This document shows positions 36,613 through 44,664 of a stretch of DNA of 64,000 nt, in pieces. Source of the stretch: Methylobacterium sp. (lineage in GTDB: Bacteria > Pseudomonadota > Alphaproteobacteria > Rhizobiales > Beijerinckiaceae); contig JADCCN010000002.1 in the NCBI GenBank assembly GCA_020252645.1, positions 124,001 to 188,000 of the forward strand, read 5' to 3'. The position numbers and the translations under genes are program-made. The notes below the pieces were generated by a model that searched no databases, was not told where the DNA came from, and saw only the letters and a list, made by a program, of their open reading frames with translations. The stretch's first letter is position 1. Every line of letters starts with the position of its first letter.

Positions 36613-37272
36613 TTATGGATCAAATTTGATCTTGTCCCGTTTTCGCACCACTCGGGATTGCACATCGTTCCCGGCCATCGCCCGGCAGGGCGCGAAAGAC
36701 AGGCGGTGGAGCGGCGTCAGCTCCATTTCCCGCAGGGCGGCGAGATGGGCGGGCGACCCGTATCCCATATGCTTCTCGAAGCCATAGCCGGGAAATTCCT
36801 CGGCGGCTTTCACCATCATGGCGTCGCGCGCGACCTTCGCGACAAGAGAGGCGGCAGCGATGGCGGCGACCGTTGCATCGCCCTTCACGACCGCTTCCGC
36901 CGGGCAGGGAAGTCCAGGCGGAATATCGCGGCCATCCACGATGGCAAAGTCGGGAACAACCGGAAGCGCGAGAATCGCGCGGCGCATGGCCTCAAGGCTC
37001 GCGGCCCGGATGTTCAGGCGGTCGATCGCCGGGGCGGGCAGGCTGGCAACGCCCACCGCACAGTGATTCCGGATGAGATCCGAAAGCAGCCTTCGGCGCG
37101 CGGGACGCAGGCTTTTGGAATCTGCAAGCTCATCCATGGGAAAATCCGCCGGAAGAACCACCGCCGCCGCCACCACGGGGCCGGCAAGCGGCCCGCGGCC
37201 AACCTCATCCAGCCCCGCCAGCAGGCGGGCGTTGCGCGCGGCAGGGGAAAGGGGCGACCAGCGTTCCGGCAT
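36613..37272 (-). CDS. rnhB: Ribonuclease HII
   Basis: RNase HII cuts RNA-DNA hybrids and embedded ribonucleotides. The 219-residue protein has the catalytic LAGLDEVGRGPLAGPVVAAAV, the IVDGRDIP strand, VAAIAAASLVAKVARD and the C-terminal GYGSPAHLAAL and PLHRLSFAP. ATG 37272 (MPERWSPLSP) was chosen; the frame is open to 37437 across the start of the divergent small gene. It completes a pair with RNase HI at 5.0 kb. Confidence 0.94.
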   Translation of the reverse strand: MPERWSPLSPAARNARLLAGLDEVGRGPLAGPVVAAAVVLPADFPMDELADSKSLRPARRRLLSDLIRNHCAVGVASLPAPAIDRLNIRAASLEAMRRAILALPVVPDFAIVDGRDIPPGLPCPAEAVVKGDATVAAIAAASLVAKVARDAMMVKAAEEFPGYGFEKHMGYGSPAHLAALREMELTPLHRLSFAPCRAMAGNDVQSRVVRKRDKIKFDP

Positions 37273-37372
37273 CGGGGGTTGAGGCAAGGGAGCAGAGAAG
37301 AGGGAGTTGATCGGCCTGGGTTTCCGGCCACAATGCGCTGGAGGCACCCGAATCGGGAAGGGAAAAATCGCC

Positions 37373-37858
37373 ATGGCGAAGGAGACAGCCGGTTCGCTGG
37401 CCGCAGCGCTCGACAGCGAAATTGCGCTTCTTGCCAAGCTTGTTGCGGATGAGGACGACGCAGAGGGCCTCGTGGCCTTTGCGCTTCATCGCCGGGCTTT
37501 CCTGGATTGGGTCACCGCGTTCGAGGCTGCCGAACAACGCAAGCCGAACGAAGGCGAGATCCGCCTGTTCCTGCTGGGTGAGACGGCCGATCGCCGGCTC
37601 GCCGCCTATCGCGAACGGGCCTCGCTGATGATCGACGCACCGAAGATCGATCCCGCAGCGGCGCCGGCCAGGCCGATGCCGCCGAAGAAACCGCCGCTGC
37701 GCACCTGGTTCTGGCCCTGGGGCTTTTCCAGCGGCTTCGTGGTCGCCGATCCCGATGCGCCGATGAACTGGCGCGGCCTGTTCCTCCGCCTTGCCATGCT
37801 GGGTGCGGCCGTGGTTGTCACGGCGCTTGCCCTGCGCATCTTCGTCGTCCGCGCCTGA
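37373..37858 (+). CDS. Hypothetical protein with one C-terminal membrane helix
   Basis: A 161-residue protein starting at ATG 37373 (AAGGG upstream). The first 90 residues are helical and charged (GSLAAALDSEIALLAKLVADEDD; LHRRAFLDWVTAFEAAEQ), then a Pro/Lys-rich linker (PMPPKKPPLRTWFWPWGF), and a final helix (LAMLGAAVVVTALALRIFVV). This suggests a cytoplasmic domain with a tail anchor. I do not recognise the family. It is divergent from rnhB and convergent with the radical SAM gene. Confidence 0.75.
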   Translation: MAKETAGSLAAALDSEIALLAKLVADEDDAEGLVAFALHRRAFLDWVTAFEAAEQRKPNEGEIRLFLLGETADRRLAAYRERASLMIDAPKIDPAAAPARPMPPKKPPLRTWFWPWGFSSGFVVADPDAPMNWRGLFLRLAMLGAAVVVTALALRIFVVRA

Positions 37859-37859
37859 A

Positions 37860-38984
37860 TCACAGCAGCGAGAGTTGCTGGCCCGGCAGGCTGGGCGGCA
37901 CGAAGAGATCGGTTCTGAGGCGCTGGTGGCGCCGCACAAGGCCGAGCCGTTCACAGGCGAGGCGATGGCGTTTCGCGATGAGATCGGCATAAAACCCCGT
38001 GCCGGTCTGCCGGGTTTCGAAATCCGCGACATAATCCTTTCCCCCGCGCGTCGATTGCACAAGGCTCAGCACGTGCCGCAGCCGGCCGGGATAATGTGCG
38101 AGCAGCCATTCACGGAAGAGGTCGCGCAGTTCGAGCGGCAGACGCAGCAGCACATAACCCGCTTCGCGCGCGCCTGCTGCCTTTGCGGCTTCGAGCAAGG
38201 CCTCGATCTCCGGATCGTTGATCGCCGGGATGATGGGTGCGGTGATCACCGCGGTGGGGATGCCTGCTTCCGACAATTGGCGGATGGCATCGAGCCGCTT
38301 CTGCGGGGTTGGCGCGCGCGGCTCCATGGCGCGGGCGAGCTTGCGATCGAGCGTGGTCAGCGAAATCGCGACCTTCGAAAGACCGCGCTCGGCCATGGGG
38401 GCGAGGATGTCGATGTCGCGCGTCACGCCGGCCGATTTCGTGACGATCGTCACCGGATGGCCCACGCGCGCCAGAACTTCCAGGATGCTGCGCGTGATGC
38501 GATACTCGCGCTCGATCGGCTGGTAGGGGTCGGTATTGGTGCCGAGCGCGATGGGTTTGGGCTGGTAGCCCGGCCGGGCGAGCTCGCGTTCGAGCAGCGC
38601 GGCGGCATTCGGTTTCGCGGTCAGCCTGGTTTCGAAATCAAGGCCCGGCGAGAGGCCGAGATAGGCGTGGCTGGGCCGCGCGAAGCAATAGGAACAGCCA
38701 TGCTCGCAGCCCCGATAGGGGTTGATGGAGCGGTCGAAAGGGATATCCGGCGACTGGTTCCGGGTGATGATGGTGCGGGCCTGCTCCAGGCTCGTTTCGG
38801 TGCGAATCGGCGGGGCGGCCTCCTCCTCGCTCCAGCCATCGTCGAACACTTCACGCATCTGCGGCTCATGACGACCCGCAAGGTTGCTGATCGAACCCCG
38901 CCCGTGGCGGTTCGAATCGGCGATGCGGGTGGCATTCCGGGCTTCCAGCGGCTCCCCGGACAGGCGGGCGATGGGCTTGCTCAT
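37860..38984 (-). CDS. PA0069-family radical SAM protein (SplB-like)
   Basis: The 374-residue protein has the radical SAM cluster motif CEHGCSYCFARP (C-x3-C-x2-C) and the flanking SINPYRGCEHGC and LGTNTDPYQPIE of the PA0069 family, distantly related to spore photoproduct lyase. The function is not established; a DNA-repair link is suspected. ATG 38984 (MSKPIARLSGEPLEARN) is the likely start. A perfect GTTC-N7-GTTC LexA-type box lies only six bases upstream (38990-39004), which suggests damage-inducible expression. Confidence 0.9.
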   Translation of the reverse strand: MSKPIARLSGEPLEARNATRIADSNRHGRGSISNLAGRHEPQMREVFDDGWSEEEAAPPIRTETSLEQARTIITRNQSPDIPFDRSINPYRGCEHGCSYCFARPSHAYLGLSPGLDFETRLTAKPNAAALLERELARPGYQPKPIALGTNTDPYQPIEREYRITRSILEVLARVGHPVTIVTKSAGVTRDIDILAPMAERGLSKVAISLTTLDRKLARAMEPRAPTPQKRLDAIRQLSEAGIPTAVITAPIIPAINDPEIEALLEAAKAAGAREAGYVLLRLPLELRDLFREWLLAHYPGRLRHVLSLVQSTRGGKDYVADFETRQTGTGFYADLIAKRHRLACERLGLVRRHQRLRTDLFVPPSLPGQQLSLL

Positions 38985-38989
38985 GAAGA

Positions 38990-39004
38990 GAACAAAAATC
39001 GAAC
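38990..39004 (-). promoter_or_regulatory. Alphaproteobacterial SOS (LexA) box
   Basis: The minus strand reads GTTCGATTTTTGTTC, a perfect match to the alphaproteobacterial LexA consensus GTTC-N7-GTTC. It sits 6-20 bases before the radical SAM ATG, close enough that a bound repressor would block the promoter or the start of transcription. Confidence 0.65.
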
Positions 39005-39064
39005 AAGATCGATTCGTCAAGGGGTGGGCGAGCCTCTCGCGCGGCCTCGCATTTCCGCAATCCG

Positions 39065-39131
39065 CTTGGACGCTTGATTTTCTTGGGCGCTTCATTTCTT
39101 GGACGCTTGATTTTCCTGAGCTCTTGATTTT
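39065..39131. repeat. Four degenerate 16-17-bp tandem repeats
   Basis: Units CTTGGACGCTTGATTTT, CTTGGGCGCTTCATTT, CTTGGACGCTTGATTTT and CCTGAGCTCTTGATTTT lie head to tail. Units 1 and 3 are identical. The array is T-rich against a GC-rich background and lies between the SOS box and the start of the glycosyltransferase-like gene. Confidence 0.85.
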
Positions 39132-39159
39132 TTCTCATTGTGCGCCGCAATATGATTGG

Positions 39160-39678
39160 ATGTTTTCTGCGGTCATCCAGGCGCGGCCTGCGCCCCTTGC
39201 GCTTGCCGCCACCCTCGGCCCGCTGGTGCGGGGGGTTGTGGAGGGACTTGTCGGCTCCGCCACCCTGGTTGCCGCCGAGCGCAATGCCGAAATCGAGGAA
39301 ATCGCCGATTCCGCTGGCTGTCGCGTGCTGGTGGAGGCGGAATGGGCCGAAGGTTTCAGCCGTGTGGTGGCGAATGCCGGCGGCTCGCCGCTTCTCGTCA
39401 TGGATACGGGGCTGATGCTGGGACAGGAATTCTGGCCGGTTCTCGCGGATTCGCTGCCGCTGCTGGGCAATCGTCCGGCCGTAACGGAAGCCGAAAGGCC
39501 GCGATCCCTGCTGAGCCGGATTTTCGCGGCGGCTTCATCGGTACCCGGGCGGGATCAGGTTCTGCTGCTGCCAGGCTCGGTGAGCCGGCACTTGGCGCAG
39601 TTGAAGGCCGATCCCTTCACGCATCGCTATGCCAACCTCGCGCGGCTCCCCGCGGCCGCCCGGCGCGTGCCGGAATGA
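39160..39678 (+). CDS. Degenerate family-2 glycosyltransferase-like protein
   Basis: About 172 residues. The layout (FSAVIQARPAPLALAATLGPLVRGVVEGLV, then TLVAAERNAEIEEIADSAGCRVL, then LLVMDTGLMLGQEFW) follows the Rossmann-like start of small rhizobial GT2-type proteins, but the DxD-like Asp pairs expected for sugar-nucleotide binding are missing. It may be inactive or have another role. ATG 39160 has no clear ribosome site. The stop abuts the convergent cytochrome gene with no gap. Confidence 0.6.
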   Translation: MFSAVIQARPAPLALAATLGPLVRGVVEGLVGSATLVAAERNAEIEEIADSAGCRVLVEAEWAEGFSRVVANAGGSPLLVMDTGLMLGQEFWPVLADSLPLLGNRPAVTEAERPRSLLSRIFAAASSVPGRDQVLLLPGSVSRHLAQLKADPFTHRYANLARLPAAARRVPE

Positions 39679-39993
39679 TCAGGGTTTCGGGTCGCGCGGC
39701 AGGCGGGCGTAAAAATCGGCGATTTCCTGCAATTCGAACTCCGTCATCAAGCGGCTCATCACGCGCATTTCCTTGTGGGGACGACGCCCCTTCTGGAAAT
39801 CGTGGAGTTGTTTCATGAGGTATTCGTAATTCTGGCCGGCGAGATGGGGCACGTCCTTGTCCTTGGCGATTCCGTCATCGCCATGGCAGGCCATGCATTC
39901 GAGGATGAGATCGCGCCGCGGCTGCCTCTCCTGTGAAAGACCGGGCCAAGCCGTCGCCGCCAGCAACATTGCAGCCAGAATGGCGTTTCGCAT
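39679..39993 (-). CDS. Small class I cytochrome c
   Basis: A 104-residue secreted protein with a signal peptide (RNAILAAMLLAATAWPGLSQ), one heme site ILECMACHGDDG and a candidate axial Met in EMRVMSRLM. The motif HLAGQNYEYLMKQLHDFQKGRR is typical of cytochrome c553-like carriers. ATG 39993 has AAGGAG upstream. It could carry electrons to the aa3 oxidase or serve a periplasmic oxidase. Confidence 0.9.
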   Translation of the reverse strand: MRNAILAAMLLAATAWPGLSQERQPRRDLILECMACHGDDGIAKDKDVPHLAGQNYEYLMKQLHDFQKGRRPHKEMRVMSRLMTEFELQEIADFYARLPRDPKP

Positions 39994-40066
39994 GCAATTT
40001 CGCTCCTTGTTTCGTTGTGCCTCGGCAAGGCTCTGCCATGCAGGCGGGTGATGTCCTTGCGCAAGA

Positions 40067-40957
40067 TCAGAGCGCGCGTGCATTGAAAGTATCGCAGGCC
40101 TTCACGCTGCCGGTGCGCAGGCCCTGCTTCAGCCAGCGCATGCGCTGCTCGGATGTGCCATGCGTGAAGCTGTCCGGCACGATGTAGCCCTGCGCCTGCT
40201 TCTGGAGCTTGTCATCGCCGATGGCGGCAGCCGCGGCGAGCGCCTCCTCGAGATCGCCGTGCTCGAGAATGCGCCAGCGCTGGTTGGCGTGATGCGCCCA
40301 GACGCCCGCGAGGCAATCCGCCATCAGTTCCACACGCACGGAAAGCGCGTTCGCCTCCCGGCGGGAAAGGCGCTGCTGCGCCGCCTGGACACGCGGCAGG
40401 ATGCCCAGAAGATTTTGGATATGGTGGCCCATTTCATGCGCGATCACATAGGCATAGGCAAAATCACCACCCGCGCGCATCCGGGTGCGCATTTCCTCGA
40501 AGAAGCTCATGTCGAGATAGATGCGCGTATCGGCCGGGCAATAGAAGGGGCCCATCGCGCTCTGCGCGCCCCCGCAGGCCGAGCGCGTCGCACCCCGGAA
40601 GAGAACCAGCGAAGCGGGCCGGAAGGCCACGCCGCTCTGCTCCGGCAGAACCTGCTGCCAGACATCCTCGTTGGTCCGCAAGACCCGCGAGACAAAGGTG
40701 CGAAGCTCGTCCTGTCCGGCGGAACTCGGCGGTGGCAGGGAGCGCTGGGAGAGGGTGTCACGTCCCGCGCCGATCATCTCCGCGCCGCCAATGAGGATCG
40801 CCGGATTGATTCCGAACAGGTAGCCGACGAGGGTCAGCACCGCGATGGTGCCAAAGCCGAGGCCGCCGCGACCGCCGGGAAAACCACCGCCGAAGCCGCC
40901 GCCCTGGCGCCGTCGATCCTCGATGTTGCTGGACTCACCGATTTCGTCGAGCCGCAT
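40067..40957 (-). CDS. ypfJ: YpfJ-type neutral zinc metallopeptidase
   Basis: A 296-residue membrane-anchored putative protease. After a charged start (MRLDEIGESSNIEDRR) and a Gly-rich linker there is one helix (FGTIAVLTLVGYLFGI). The catalytic motif is HEMGHHIQN, with further conserved YCPADTRIYLDMSFFEEM and ELMADCLAGVWA supplying the third zinc ligand. The function is uncharacterised in most bacteria. Confidence 0.93.
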   Translation of the reverse strand: MRLDEIGESSNIEDRRRQGGGFGGGFPGGRGGLGFGTIAVLTLVGYLFGINPAILIGGAEMIGAGRDTLSQRSLPPPSSAGQDELRTFVSRVLRTNEDVWQQVLPEQSGVAFRPASLVLFRGATRSACGGAQSAMGPFYCPADTRIYLDMSFFEEMRTRMRAGGDFAYAYVIAHEMGHHIQNLLGILPRVQAAQQRLSRREANALSVRVELMADCLAGVWAHHANQRWRILEHGDLEEALAAAAAIGDDKLQKQAQGYIVPDSFTHGTSEQRMRWLKQGLRTGSVKACDTFNARAL

Positions 40958-41043
40958 TCTCTTTCTCCCTCGCGCCGCGAAAGCGGGTATCTGTCTTTGC
41001 GTTCCGGACCATCACGCGCCGGCCCGCACGATCCATGAACCAG

Positions 41044-41850
41044 TCACGCAAGTTGGGCCAGCTTCGCCCGAAGCGCCCGCAGATCGCGCCAGGCGAGCGC
41101 CTTCTGCGAAGGCTGGCGCAGCAGATAGGCCGGGTGCAGCGTCGCGAGCGCCGGGATGGTGCCGCCCTTCAGCGCGTATTCGAACCAGCGGCCACGCAGG
41201 CGCAGGATGCCTTCCTTCTGCCCAAGCAGGGTCTGGGTCGCGGGCGCGCCCATGGTCACGAGGATTTTCGGCGCGGCAAGCTCGATCTGCCGCGTGATGA
41301 AGGGCAGGCAGATCGCAATCTCCTGCGGTGTCGGCGTGCGATTGCCCGGCGGGCGCCAGGGGACCGCATTCGCGATATAGACGTTCTCGCGGGCAAGCCC
41401 GATCGCGGCGAGCATCTTGTCCAGCAATTGCCCGGCGCGCCCCACGAAGGGACGGCCGATTTCATCCTCGTCTCGGCCCGGCGCCTCGCCCACGATCATC
41501 ACCGGAGCACCGGGCGCCCCATCCGCGAAGACGAGGCGCGAAGCCGTGGATTTCAGCGCGCAGCCCTCGAAGGCATCGAGCAGCGCCCGCAGGGTTTCGA
41601 GATCCGGCGCGGAAGCGGCAAGACGCCGCGCCTCCATGAGGGCGGCATCGGGCGCGAGCGGGGCAGGGGCACCGCCGGCGATGCGCGGCAGGGCCTGCCG
41701 TTCTGGCGCCGGACGCGGCAGCTCGGTCTTGGCCGGTGGCGGCAGGGAGAGCGCGAACCGATCCACCGGATGCTCGTCAAGCAGCGTCTCGACCCCGGCG
41801 GCAACCAGGAATTCGAGCAATTGCCGGTGCGAACTCTCCTCATTCGGCAT
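41044..41850 (-). CDS. Uracil-DNA glycosylase, family 4-like
   Basis: A 268-residue base-excision enzyme. Motifs: MIVGEAPGRDEDEIGRPFVG (water-activating and uracil-binding region), NAVPWRPPGNRTPTPQE and the late ATLHPAYLLR. Canonical family-4 enzymes carry four Cys for a [4Fe-4S] cluster; here only GCALK and ICLPF keep a Cys, while the usual partners in CxxC and KCRPPGN are replaced. The cluster is therefore doubtful. The N-terminal 90 residues are a Pro/Ala-rich extension. It is divergent from ETF-QO. Confidence 0.9.
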   Translation of the reverse strand: MPNEESSHRQLLEFLVAAGVETLLDEHPVDRFALSLPPPAKTELPRPAPERQALPRIAGGAPAPLAPDAALMEARRLAASAPDLETLRALLDAFEGCALKSTASRLVFADGAPGAPVMIVGEAPGRDEDEIGRPFVGRAGQLLDKMLAAIGLARENVYIANAVPWRPPGNRTPTPQEIAICLPFITRQIELAAPKILVTMGAPATQTLLGQKEGILRLRGRWFEYALKGGTIPALATLHPAYLLRQPSQKALAWRDLRALRAKLAQLA

Positions 41851-41920
41851 TTAACGCGGATCTCCCTGCCGGTTGCGCTTGCTTTTCTAGGGGCGGGCCG
41901 TATCCAAAACAAGGATGGGA

Positions 41921-41949
41921 TTGCAGTTAGTTTAGACATAAACTATATG
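41921..41949 (+). promoter_or_regulatory. ETF-QO promoter with overlapping palindromic operator
   Basis: A candidate -35 TTGCAG (41921-41926) and -10 TATATG (41944-41949) are 17 bases apart. Between them lies a perfect dyad TAGTTTA-GACA-TAAACTA (41928-41945), placed as for a repressor. The same dyad, with longer arms, precedes the acyl-CoA dehydrogenase operon at 57691-57718. Confidence 0.65.
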
Positions 41950-42004
41950 CCTGCGCTCGGGGCGAAGGCCTCTCGGGCCGGCGGATAGGGGTGAGGAGAA
42001 AGGC

Positions 42005-43693
42005 ATGGCGACGGATATGGAGCTGCCCGAGCGCGACCAGATGGAATATGATGTCGTGATCGTGGGCGCGGGTCCGGCCGGGCTTTCGGCGGCGATCCGG
42101 CTCAAACAGATCGCGGCGGAGGCAGGCACCGAGATTTCGGTCGTCGTCGTTGAGAAGGGGTCCGAGGTCGGCGCCCATATCCTCTCCGGCGCGGTCATCG
42201 ATCCCGTCGGCCTCGACAGGCTTCTCCCCGATTGGCACGAAGACCCGGATTGCCCGGTGAAGACTCCGGTGACGGCCGATCACTTCCTCTTCCTCGGCCC
42301 GGCGGGCGGCATCCGCCTGCCGAACATCCTGATGCCGAAGCTGCTCAACAACCACGGCAACTACATCATTTCCCTGGGCAATCTCTGCCGCTGGCTGGCC
42401 GCGAAGGCAGAGGCGCTGGGCGTGGAGATCTATCCGGGCTTTGCCGCGCAGGAGGTGCTCCATAACGAGGCCGGTGCGGTGATCGGCATCGCCACCGGCG
42501 ATATGGGCATTTCTCGTTCGGGGGAAATGAAGGACGGCTTTGCCCGCGGCATGGCGCTTCTGGGCAAATACACGCTCTTCGGCGAAGGGGTGCGCGGCCA
42601 TCTTTCCAAGCGGCTGATCGCGAGGTTCGGCCTCGACAAGAATGCCGACCACGCGAAATTCGGCATCGGTCTCAAGGAGCTCTGGCAGGTGAAGCCGGAG
42701 AGGCACCGGAAGGGGCTGGTTCAGCATTCCTTCGGCTGGCCGCTCGATTCCAAGACTGGCGGCGGTTCTTTCCTCTATCATTTCGACGACAATCTCGTCG
42801 CGGTGGGCTTCGTGGTGCATCTCAACTACGAGAACCCGACGCTTTCCCCCTTCGACGAGTTCCAGCAGTTCAAGACCCATCCGATGGTTCGCGAAACCTT
42901 CGAGGGCGGCAAGCGCCTCTCCTATGGTGCGCGTGCCATCACCGAGGGCGGGTATCAGAGCGTCCCGCGCCTCACCTTCCCCGGAGGCGCACTGATCGGC
43001 TGCTCGGCCGGCTTCGTGAACGTGCCGCGCATCAAGGGCAGCCACAACGCGATGCTTTCTGGCATGCTCGCGGCGGAACACATGGCGAAGGCCATCGCCG
43101 GGGGGCGCGCGCATGACGAGGTGGCGAGCTACGAGGAGAGCTGGCGCGCGAGCCTCATCGGCAGGGATTTGTGGAAGGTGCGCAATGTGAAGCCGCTCTG
43201 GTCGCGCTTCGGCACCTGGCTCGGCATTCCGCTCGGCGCGATCGACATGTGGACGAACGAGGTGCTTGGCTTCTCGTTCTTCGGCACGCGGAAGCACGGC
43301 AAGGCGGATTCCGCCAGCCTGAAGCCGATCGCCGAGGTGACGCCCAAGACCTACCCGAAGCCCGATGGCGTGATCAGCTTCGACAAGCTCTCGAGCGTGT
43401 TCCTTTCCGGCACGAACCACGAGGAAGACCAGCCGGTTCACCTGCAGCTGAAGGACCCCTCGGTTCCGATCGCGAAGAACCTGCCGATCTATGGCGAGCC
43501 GGCCAGGCTCTATTGCCCGGCGGGGGTCTATGAGGTGGTTTATGCGAATGAGCAGACCAAGGCCGATCCGCGCTTCGTGATCAACGCGCAGAACTGCGTG
43601 CACTGCAAGACCTGCGACATCAAGGACCCGGCCCAGAACATCAACTGGGTCGCGCCGGAAGGTGGCGGTGGTCCGACCTATCCCAATATGTGA
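42005..43693 (+). CDS. Electron-transfer flavoprotein-ubiquinone oxidoreductase
   Basis: The 562-residue inner-membrane flavoprotein passes electrons from ETF (reduced by acyl-CoA dehydrogenases) to ubiquinone. The FAD motif is DVVIVGAGPAGLSAAIRL; the quinone-side region contains HSFGWPLDSKTGGGSFLYH; the C-terminal [4Fe-4S] cluster has CVHCKTCDIKDP plus an upstream Cys in LYCPAGVYEV. It ends GGGGPTYPNM, typical of the family. ATG 42005 has GAGGAGAAAGG upstream. It shares an operator type with the acyl-CoA dehydrogenase operon. Confidence 0.97.
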   Translation: MATDMELPERDQMEYDVVIVGAGPAGLSAAIRLKQIAAEAGTEISVVVVEKGSEVGAHILSGAVIDPVGLDRLLPDWHEDPDCPVKTPVTADHFLFLGPAGGIRLPNILMPKLLNNHGNYIISLGNLCRWLAAKAEALGVEIYPGFAAQEVLHNEAGAVIGIATGDMGISRSGEMKDGFARGMALLGKYTLFGEGVRGHLSKRLIARFGLDKNADHAKFGIGLKELWQVKPERHRKGLVQHSFGWPLDSKTGGGSFLYHFDDNLVAVGFVVHLNYENPTLSPFDEFQQFKTHPMVRETFEGGKRLSYGARAITEGGYQSVPRLTFPGGALIGCSAGFVNVPRIKGSHNAMLSGMLAAEHMAKAIAGGRAHDEVASYEESWRASLIGRDLWKVRNVKPLWSRFGTWLGIPLGAIDMWTNEVLGFSFFGTRKHGKADSASLKPIAEVTPKTYPKPDGVISFDKLSSVFLSGTNHEEDQPVHLQLKDPSVPIAKNLPIYGEPARLYCPAGVYEVVYANEQTKADPRFVINAQNCVHCKTCDIKDPAQNINWVAPEGGGGPTYPNM

Positions 43694-43710
43694 GCCCCGA
43701 GGCACCCTCG

Positions 43711-43746
43711 AAAAAAGATAACGGGCGGCCGGAACCGCCCGTTTTT
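43711..43746. terminator. Bidirectional rho-independent terminator
   Basis: ACGGGCGG pairs with CCGCCCGT around a six-base loop, with AAAAAA on the left and TTTTT on the right. It lies between the convergent ETF-QO and thioredoxin genes and can end transcription from both. Confidence 0.9.
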
Positions 43747-43765
43747 CATCGGCCCTGCGCGCTGC

Positions 43766-44170
43766 TCACTTCACCGAAGCGAGGAACTCGCCGATCTTCG
43801 CGGGGTCCGTCACGCCGCCGATGCGGCCCGCTTCCTTCCCGCCCCTGAAAATCAGGATCACGGACTGATTATTGACACCATAGGCCCGCCGGAAGTCCTG
43901 ATCCATGTCGAAATTGACCTGAATGGCGTTGAAACGCTTGAAATCGGCGCTTTCGGAAAGCTCCTGGAAGGCGCGCTCCTGCCGCACGCAGACCGGGCAC
44001 CAATCGGCATGGACATGCACGAGAACCGGCTTCGCGCCCTGCAGCGCCGCCTCGAATTTTTCCTTCGAGTAATCCGTGAAACCGGGCGGCATGGCCGCCA
44101 CCGCCGAGAAAAACCCGGCGGAGAGAGCGAGGCCAGCGAAGGCCATTATTGCGCGGCGGGAGAGCGTCAT
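43766..44170 (-). CDS. Secreted thioredoxin-fold protein
   Basis: A 134-residue protein with a signal peptide (SRRAIMAFAGLALSAGFFSAVAA) and a thioredoxin domain. The active site is HADWCPVCVRQERAF, and the cis-Pro position appears as Asn-Gln-Ser (VNNQSVILIF), so the usual cis-proline is not obvious. The ATG at 44170 has AAGGAAA upstream; the frame is open to 44452 but that part runs through a repeat. Confidence 0.88.
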   Translation of the reverse strand: MTLSRRAIMAFAGLALSAGFFSAVAAMPPGFTDYSKEKFEAALQGAKPVLVHVHADWCPVCVRQERAFQELSESADFKRFNAIQVNFDMDQDFRRAYGVNNQSVILIFRGGKEAGRIGGVTDPAKIGEFLASVK

Positions 44171-44245
44171 GGGAGTTTCCTTGCCTGGGGCATTTTTTCC
44201 ATTCGACCGAATGAGATCGGATGCTCTGACTCTCTTTTTTCTTGA

Positions 44246-44370
44246 TCGCATTTTCTGAGCGCGAACCGGAAACCACCCCCGCCTTCGCGAGGGGCATGCT
44301 TCGCTTGAAAATAATTCTTCTTTTGTCGCATTTTCTGAGCGCGAACCGGAAACCACTTCGCTTGAAAATG
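44246..44370. repeat. Two copies of a rhizobial GCATTTTC-type palindromic repeat
   Basis: The 31-base unit beginning TCGCATTTTCTGAGCGCG occurs at 44246-44276 and 44326-44356, each followed by CTTCGCTTGAAAAT or a close match. In copy 1 about 22 extra bases split the two halves. Sequences of this type are scattered in Rhizobiales. They lie in the 494-bp gap between the thioredoxin and TPR genes; no gene was seen in the rest of that gap (44171-44664). Confidence 0.85.
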
Positions 44371-44664
44371 CTTTGTGGTCCGGTAACGTTTTCGGCAGGC
44401 CGGCTTCTGACCCTGGGAAGGACTTCGTGCGATGATTCTTTCCCTGCGTCATCTCACAAGCGCTCGCCGGCGCATCACGACTTCGTCAAGATGAATGCTG
44501 CGCCGGGGCGACGCCGAACCTTCAAAAAGCCTTTGTTTCGATGGCATTCGATGTTACCCGAAACATGGATTATTCGCGCCGAAGCGTGCCGGTGTCGCGG
44601 CACCGCTGCATGTCATCGACGTGCCAAGCGCGCGCAGCGGCCCGCCGGGGCAGGGAAAGATGGA

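Noticed and set aside
41927-43705. 592-residue minus-strand open frame
   Set aside because: It is antisense to ETF-QO and would run over the operator and promoter.
44242-44664. N-terminal extension of the TPR gene
   Set aside because: It runs through palindromic repeats; a good signal peptide begins only after ATG 44665/44692.
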